A DNA stretch of 64,000 nt from assembly GCA_025267735.1 (NCBI GenBank), contig CM046303.1, positions 36,593,380-36,657,379 on the forward strand. Direction: 5' to 3'. Below the pieces are notes generated by a model, which was not told the DNA's origin, made no database searches, and saw only the letters and a list, made by a program, of their open reading frames with translations. The stretch's first letter is position 1; every line of letters starts with the position of its first letter. Source of the DNA: Mactra quadrangularis. Taxonomy: Eukaryota; Mollusca; Bivalvia; Venerida; Mactridae. Below are positions 52,801 through 61,800 of this stretch, piece after piece. Both the position numbers and the translations under genes were made by a program.

Positions 52801-55800
52801 CATGGACTGCACACGGGCGTATAATGCCCCGCCCAGCGGAGCTCTTGTTAAACATGTGATAAAAAAATATTTTCTGTGAATTATCTGAAAGGGAAAAGAT
52901 TATACACCCTGGGCGTATTTATAACAAAACATATATGCTAATGATCAAGCTTGCGGGTGTTATCAACTTTTGACACTCAATTAGCGACAATCAAGAGATT
53001 AAATTTGAAAGACTTGATACTAGTCTCTAATTAATCAAAGACACAATCAGTCCCCTTAGTTTTATGATGTGCAATAAAAATGTCAAACATACAGCATGTG
53101 ACTTACCCCCAGACGATTTGTAATCAGCATCAGTATATTGCCGACAGGAAATGATCCTTTGATGAAGACAACGCAATATAAGCATTGCATTTCAATGACG
53201 GGATTAATATTTATAAATATCTGTAGACACGTATTTGAAACAAGACAAACAAGCTTGAATTAAACAAAGAAATTACCGAAACATCGGCGATGTTAGTTAA
53301 AAATTTTAATTGTAAATATTGATGGTGTGCTTTTGATTGTTTTACATCGGGTCAAATTCAAGATCGCGTGACGTTATTTTTCGATGACGTACTCTATTTG
53401 TGTTGAATATGGATTATGACATGAATTTATTCTTTTTAAATTTCAGATTATATAATTTAATAGACTCCAGGACCAAGTCATCCTGATGGGTTTGACATTG
53501 AGACACTAGAGTATTTCCTGTTGCTATGCCCTCTTGATATACTTCCTCGAAACAACAATAATGCTCATTGGAAGATGGCACAACACTGATCATACTCTAG
53601 GATGGCCACCTTTTCACTTATGATTCATTGTAGATTAAATATAAAATATACAAGAAAGTTCTATAATAATAATTTTAAATATATTCATGATTTTGACAAT
53701 AAATAATTTTGTAAAAAAAATTAGTTCATTGTTTTATTTTCATTGAAAATGTGACAAAAAATATTTTAATGCATTTTAAACATCTCATATCTTTAACAGT
53801 TTTTGTACTAAGTCTTAAATAGTGACACTTAAAAGGGAAATTTAATGACCAACATTTTTTACTTTTACACTGTAATGATTAAATTAAAGATTAAACAAGT
53901 AATTGACTCTAAACTAACAGAGGTGTTAAATAATGCAATGTGATGTTAAACCTTTATCTGTGTGTACAAGTTTTACAATGTCACGGTGTATAAACGATAA
54001 CGAAACTATACGCCCGCTGTTGATAGGTGTTTTATGATTTTCTTCTATACCCAACCTAAACGCTGAAAAGTGAAGTAAAATAAAATTTAATTCTGTACAC
54101 TGTCTGTCGATGTGATGTGAAATGACGTGTACGACGTCCGTTGATGTGTTTGTCCAACTACTGTTGATGCAAATTGTTGATTTGTTACATTCTGTACGAT
54201 GTCTATTGATTTCAATTTATGATAATATACTTGTTTCTATATCATTTTTGCCACCGAACTAAAGTTTTAGGGTTATAAAGAAAGCACCCTGTCCGTCCGT
54301 TTGTTTGTCTACCCATTGAACCTTGTATGCGCAACTCACACAACATTTTTTACGGATTAGGTTAAAATTTTATTCAGTTATAGAGGATGGTGTGTAGATT
54401 CCATCAACAAAATAGGCCTGATTCGACTTTTAGAAAGCGAGATAATTAACTTTATTTCAGTGCAAAAATGCTTGAAGCGCAGCTCCTCTTAAATTGCTTG
54501 ACGGATAAGGGTTCAGAAAGCTTTACAAAGTGGTAAACCATGATGTGAAGATGTGCATAAAGAAAATAAACTCTGGTAGACTTTTAGATAGGGGAGATAT
54601 TTCACTTCAATTTTTGTACAATAATAATTGTAAGCTTGAGAGCAGTAGATACACAGAGATTTTCAAACACTGACCACCAAAAGAAAGTATACAGTCCATA
54701 AAATTTTAAAAAAAATTCTGCATTATATAGTATTCTAATATATTTTACTAATGCTTTTGTAATTTTATATAACATAGTAAAAAAAGAGCATACAAAACAT
54801 TTATTTCAATACAATAACACCAAATTCAATACTCAATTATCATATTTCAATCAAAATAACAAGAGAGGTCCGTTAAGGTCTGTCCATGACTGCAATACAA
54901 ATTACACTTAAACACAGTCAGTATTTGGTGTAACCCCCCTGGCTGCAGTGACTGCATCAATCCTGCGTGGCATACTTCTAACCAGCCTCTGGTACTTCTC
55001 CACAGTGATTCTGGACTAGTCCGTTTAAAGATTTGCCTCCAGCTCTGTAAGGTTACATGAGCGATATTGGCGCACTGCTGTTTTCAACTCAAACCACAAG
55101 TGTTCAATAGGGTTTAAGTCTGGGCTCTGTGGGGCCAACATATCAGTTCCATGATGTCATTATCCTCTTTCTATTTAAGTGTTCATTCATTCTCCTGTGA
55201 ACGTAAACATTACCATCATCCTAGTAGAGAGTTAATCTGGACTCATCCGTCCACTTCAGTCTACCTTGGTCGAGTCTGCATGATTGTTGGCAAATTCCAT
55301 CCGTTTTGCACGATGAACAGCTGTCAAGAGTGGTTTCTTTACTGCTGTTCTGCCATTGAGACGAACACTCTGCAAACGCCGTCTAACATTGGAATTGTTG
55401 GCCTGGACTCCATGCTCCTGTCAGGCTGCCCTCATAGCAGAAATGCACTCTCGACAGTTCTGGATGCTTAGCCGTGCTAAATGCCGATTGTTCCTAGAAC
55501 AAAACACCCTTGGTCGACCCGATCTAGGCTGGTCGTCATAGCTGTTGGTCTGCTGGTGATGCCTTATGGTCTGGTACACTGTCATTCTGCAATAAAAAAA
55601 TGTTTTACCCGAGTCAAATAGGCTAAAAGTGTAATGCACTTAGTTTCAGGTCAAATCTGATTAAAACTCGATTAAAAAATTTCCGCTCGCATACTCCCTA
55701 ATTTTAACGACAACGCTCCACAGGATATCTGTTTACGGAGATTGTTTCAGGTCAATGCAACAATTAAAGTGAAAGAAGAAAGAAAATATTAAGCAAAACC

Positions 55801-58800
55801 TCACCTTGTAACTCCCAGGTCTTCGACAATCTTGGCAACTAACCCTTTGCTGGAACTTGACCACACACTCAACCCTCTGCTCAATTGTTAGTCACATTAT
55901 CTCTTTTCTTCTTGAAGATAAGTGTTAGTAAAAGTGAACTGCTGCTAATACCATTATTTTAAGGCATTTCATTCATTTGATGAGTACCAAAAGTAAACAA
56001 AATTTCAATCCCCCCTCACTGCAGAATACTGAAAAAGTATCCTTCTAACCTATGAAATTGTGTACCTTAAGGAAATTACCCCTTTTATTTTTTTTAAATT
56101 TTATTATGTTCCTTTAATGGACAGTTATCTCCCTTCTTAAAATGTAGTGTTTCGGCCTTACCATGCAGAAAAAACTGAACTTTGGTCATATATTGTCTTT
56201 AAAAATTAGTTTAAATAGACACTGCATACTTTAATTACATGTAGGTGGGCACAAACAAAGGGTACGAAAGTACAATTAAGTTAAATATAACCTGTTTTAT
56301 AAATTATGTATTGCTTAAAATAGTGATACACGACTAAAGACTTGTAATCGCAATAATATCCTCATATTAAATCACATACACACATGTAAATAAATCAAAC
56401 GAAGTTGTACAAGACTTTTATATGAAATCGTTAGTAGTCGTACACAATCATTTGTGGAAGTCGTACAGTGTGTCGGCGAATGCACACGACATAAACGTCA
56501 AGTTTACACATAGTTGCATTCAACATTCTGATAAATTATTGATATTATACTATAAATAATTTATTATATACCAAAAAAGTCTTCATACAATAACATGAAT
56601 GTGATTTGTTTTCTTGAAATCGAGTTTACAAGACAAGCTATGGATGTCAACAAAGCAAACTAGCAGTGTTGCATCCAGGGCGCGCGATCGCGTGATTCCG
56701 GCTGTTATTAATCTCAATCCCGCAAATTTAAATTTTCGTGGGTGGCAACTCCCGCACAATCAGAAATGATCTCCCGCTATGCATAGGTTCGTACGCAACT
56801 AAATTGCATTTCAGAAGAAAAAAATCCTCTGGGAAATACTTGCAAATGATCAGTTTCGAAAATCCTTTCGATCTCTACCGTCTACCTGGGAAATTCCCGA
56901 ATAACGTAATTGTAGCTAGTCTGGTTCACTGCCTTCTTTACTCACGGAAATACCCTAGATCTAGAGAAAGTAACTCAGTCTGTAAAATGACGTCATTTAT
57001 CGGGTAGAGGGATATGTGCTATTGAGCAATATCCCGGCCATGTGAACATGTGGCTTATATCGTGTAAAAATTTCAAACGCGGTATAGGTTTGAAGTAAGA
57101 TAAATTCTGTTTTGGATTATGTCACATAAATGGATAACAGACTTTTATCAAGTCGGGTACAGAGATCGACCCGCAGCCATGTACTTCTTCGAATATGGAA
57201 TAGCGGATGCATGAATCTTCGTCTCCGTGTGGGAGCAGCCCCGTCACGAAAAAGAACGCAAAACATTCGAACCGAAAAGACTTACTCTTGGCTAAATTAC
57301 GAGCATGGTTTGGGTATGTTTTGTGAGCTTTGTTTAAAATCGCGTAAGAAAAAAAACCGTTTACAGCCGGGTGTACTTATTAAAGAACATCAACACTCGC
57401 GAGACATTTAGAATCAAACAATCATTGTTGTGCATTCCAACTTTTCACTCCCCCCTTTTTGAAAATCGGTGTGGGATCTCCCCCCTCTCTGGGTTCATCC
57501 TGGATGCAACACTGAACTAGTTCGTGATTTGGAAGTGATTGTTAACGTTTATACCTATTATAGAACGATATGGAATCATCAAAACTGTTGCAAATAGTTT
57601 ATCACGAGCTAATGTTTATTTTAAAAATCTGTCTATGTATCAGAAGATTTAATTATCCCATAAAAACTAATCAATTGTGCTTTTACTACCCATCGCAATC
57701 ACGGATGTCGTACAGTCGTTTATACACCGTGAATGTTAGTGTATGCACAGTGTTAAGTTTATCTCTATACACTATCTGTCCACTATCAGATAAAGCTGAT
57801 GGTGACAACCAGTAAAGGGTTAACAAACAATTTGGCTACCTTCATATTTTATAAAAGTGCATATTGAAGCAATTATGACCCAATAAATACTAATAGACAG
57901 AACAAAATAAAGAAAGTGGGAAGGTTTACATTAGAAAAAATAAAGAAAGTGGGAAGGTTTACATTAGAAAAAATAAAGAAAGTGGGAAAGTTTACATTCT
58001 TTATTTATGATGTATCACTTTTCACCAGCAAATAATACAACAACACAATATAAACATGACAGTTGATTGATTTAACCCTATTAAACATATAATATATAGT
58101 GAAATGTCATAATACATTTCAGGTGCTATGGCTCAAGCTTTGGTGAAAAAATGTCCCAATATACTTCCTGAATGTCAACAAAAAAGTAAGTTTTACATTA
58201 CTGTATGTTTTTATTATGGGTTGATATTGTGATAACTGGACACATGTGACGTTGATGTTGTAGTTTGTATATATTCTACAAAATTTGTATTTGATTCATT
58301 TAAAAATTTGATTTCTTTGATTTAAATAAAGTTATGATATATTTAGTTGAAAGTGTGATTGTACTGTAATTACATCAGACTATCACTTGATAACTAGCTC
58401 TGTCTTTGTTTGGATCTCATCCCAATTTTACCTTGAGTAAGAAACTTCATTGCATAGTAGTATAAGGGAATCAGGAAACTTACCAGAGTGTGATTTATAT
58501 TAATTGTTATACACTCACCCTTTATATAGTGTGTATAAACTGGGATTAAAAATCTACAGGTCGTATTCTAGGTCATGCGTGTTATTGTACTTTAAACCAT
58601 GGACTTCCCCACTAAATAGGTGTATAAGCTAATGCATGAACTGCATTTTACTGATTTAAGCACACCACTTTGGTATTCAACATTTATTTTAAATTAAGTT
58701 ATAACTTCTTTGTAAATGTTTCATAAATATGTGTTTATAAAACAAGTGTAAACTAGCCAAACTATAAAATTGTATAAATAATTCATCCCTAAATATTGGT

Positions 58801-61800
58801 GTGTAATTGAACTGATCATGTTTATATACGCAATGTTTACGTGGACGACCTGTAGTATTATTAAATTCACTAAGATGGAATGCTGCTCTTAAAATAAGTG
58901 GAAATATTTTATGTAAGTTTTGTTATAAAGATGACATTGATATAAATTTTAGCTTGACTATTCAGAGCCCTTATGTACTCAGAAATTTATTGGTTAAGTT
59001 TTTGGCGCAACAATATCTTTTCAAATACTGAAGGGATTCACTTGAAACTTCATACATGTCTATTGGGTTTCCATTGGAGGTCAAATATCAACTTGGAAAA
59101 CTTAAGCATGAATTTGATTGAGTTATTGCCCCTTCAAGTTTTTTGTGAAAAGTTTTACATGCAAATATTATAATTTCCAGTGAAAGTATCCTCTTTAAAT
59201 TTTGCTTTTCTCATTGGACTGGCATATAAATCATTGATTTTGTTTTCAAGAGCACCCTGAATAGTCTAGCATCCTCTATTTGGACTAGTTTCCTTATACT
59301 TATATGTTATGATTTGTGTTTTTAGAAACTGAATTAAAGAAAGATGGCATTGTTCTGACAAAAAGTGCAGGTTTACCAGCTACCTATGTATTACATATAT
59401 TAAAACAAGAACTATTATCTGGTTGGAGATCTAAAATGACTACTGGTTTAGAGGAGGCTAATAAAAAACAAGTGAAATCTGTGGCTTTTCCATTACTTGG
59501 TACAGGTATGGCAGTTTGATTGTATTACTTAAACATTTTAACTAGATTGTAAGACTTGATGTTGGTGCAAAATAATTTATTTATTAAATAACTTATGACA
59601 GTTATCAATACCCCCTCAGTGCGCTTCAATACTGTCAAATCATGAAGATGAAGGGGCTTCTATGACCACCTGTTATAATTAATACCTTGTTTGCCTCCTG
59701 TAATTGCTCCTAATATTACAGTTTTTCTGAAAACTTTCACTTGCACTAGCTCAATTTATTTTTATTACTATTTCTGTAGTAATGTGTATTATTGTCAACC
59801 ATCCTGATTAGTGGTGTTTTTGTTATTGATTATATGAAAAAGAATCTTTCTCTAGCTGAAATAAATTTTCACTGGGTTTGGGTCAGTGGTTAAGACAAAG
59901 ACTGATATTACTCTCATTACAGCATTTTGCCGTTTTGTTACTGTTGTTTTAATTGAATATTATTTTATCTATATTTCAGCTCGACCAGACAGTTTTGCTG
60001 AATGTATATTTGCTGTTATAGATGATTTTGGAAGTCAAAGTGGTGAAAGATCAATAAAAGAAGTCCGACTAGTTGTAGATCCTAACAATGTCACATCAGT
60101 ACAAAGTATTATGTCTGCTCTTCAGGGTAAAAATAATGTAGCTACCTCAAAATTAACTCTGAGAAATCTTCTTAATGCAGGAAAAGGTATGTACTAAAAA
60201 CAGTGCAGATTTTGCAAGAGGATGTTGTTGTATCATTGATGACGTATTAATTAACATTCAGAGCTGGTTAATGCTTATGATATACTAAAATCATGATGCT
60301 TTGACTGTGACTGAGTTTTTTTTCTTTAAAGTAGATTAAAACCTATATTCATTGGCAAAGAATGATGCCCATTAATTTTGGAGCCAACATGTCAAGTTCC
60401 TTTTGGCTTGAACTAAAAAAAAATTGTCCAGATGATATATTTGCTCCTAGTGTTACTGAATTTTGTGTGAATATCCGAACGTCTTGAGGCTAATCTTTTG
60501 TGTATTTTATTTGCCTTGTTTCTTGGTTAACAAAATCATATATTTAAAGCTCTGGTTAAAAGTGAATACTGTTGTTGTTAGAGAAAAGTCACATAATGGA
60601 ATACAAATATTGAGTAAATACGTATGGGAAGGTTTTAAAGTGGTCCCTTTTAAGAAAAGTGGCTTAATGGAGGTAGGCACTCTTAGAGAGTTGACTGTAC
60701 TAAGATTTGTTCTTTGTATCTACAGGATACTTGGCTGATGTGTTTGGTAAATATGTAAAACAACCAGATAGTGGTAAGAATTTTAAAGTAAATAGTTCAG
60801 CCTCAGTGACGGTACATTCTGATGCCATTATCAACATAGATAAATGTATTAAAACACTGGATGATAATATTGGTATAGAATATACCAAGAAATCTGTTGA
60901 TGCAGATGTTGAAGTCATTAAAAAACTAACAGAGTCTCAGGTAAATTGTTTTGATTGATTTATTACATGTTGCTATCATTCTTTATTGTTTGTAGCACCC
61001 GGGATTTTGAATCTTGTGTCCCAAAGGGGGTGTGGGTTGTTATCCCACCTACGGAGGTTATAACCTTTCATGAAAATTTGACAATAATGTTAATTTTCCA
61101 CTATTAATGGGGTATTATGGAGAAGTTTCCAGTCTCATGGAAGGGTAGGCGAGTACTGGTTATAGACAAGGGTCCAGGAAAGCTAGGTTAAATGTGCTGG
61201 ATGCTGTAAAATAAACTGAATTGTGTCGAAACGGGATTAAACCCAGTATAAAAATCAGTAATAATTATGGATCAGTGTAAAAGCTGGTTTTCAACAGTTG
61301 TTTTCAATCTTATTGTAGATGTCAGTCATCTACTTATGTTTCCCAGATACAGGTCAAGATATCTTGATTCAAGTAATGAAGTTTGAATCTAGTACTAAAC
61401 ACATGCTAGAGATAGGCTAGAGAATGGTCTTAGAAAATATTTCATGACTACCTCTACTTAGGTATGACTTCTAGGGAATCAAACCCATGATCTGTTGATT
61501 TGTATTCAGATGCACAGTTTGGAGGGCGGGTTGCTTGATAGTACAATTATAAAATTTATTAAACATATTTGTGATTTTCAGATTAATGGAGTTGTTGACC
61601 AGAACATTCTAGTAGATGTAAAGTGTGACAAGAAAGCAGGAAAGTTTATAATTAGTGGTCCACAGAGAAATGTCCTAGCTGCCATAGAATGTGTTCATAA
61701 TAAGTTAAGACAATTTGACTTTGCTGAGAAAAATGAATCCGCTGCAGCAGTTTTATATAACCAAATAAAATGGCATTGGCTACGTGAAGACAGAACTGCA

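Larger units (their letters stand above)
54880..55900 (-). pseudogene. Tc1-like transposase remnant, interrupted by an intron-like segment
   Basis: Read on the minus strand, the N-terminal HTH is visible as LVAKIVEDLGVTR (upstream of the break) and MTVYQTIRHHQQTNSYDDQP then RSGRPRV. The first catalytic Asp occurs in RLKWTDESRL (about 55240-55270), and the second in APQSPDLNPIEHLWFE (about 55080-55130), both hallmarks of Tc1 transposases. The C-terminal end SMPRRIDAVTAARGVTP is near 54930-54980. A central piece between the two Asp motifs is deleted, and there are frameshifts. No clean terminal repeats were located. It is inactive. Confidence 0.85.
50627..57823. mobile_element. TTAA-bounded inverted-repeat pair, possible piggyBac-like element filled by nested insertions
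   Basis: TTAA followed by ccctttactggt (50627-50642) is mirrored by accagtaaaggg followed by TTAA (57808-57823). This 12-bp TIR with TTAA flanks fits piggyBac-like elements. No piggyBac transposase was recognised inside. The interior holds satellite-cored copy B, a Tc1 remnant and an 851-bp TIR element. Two independent short elements sharing an end is an alternative. Confidence 0.5.
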
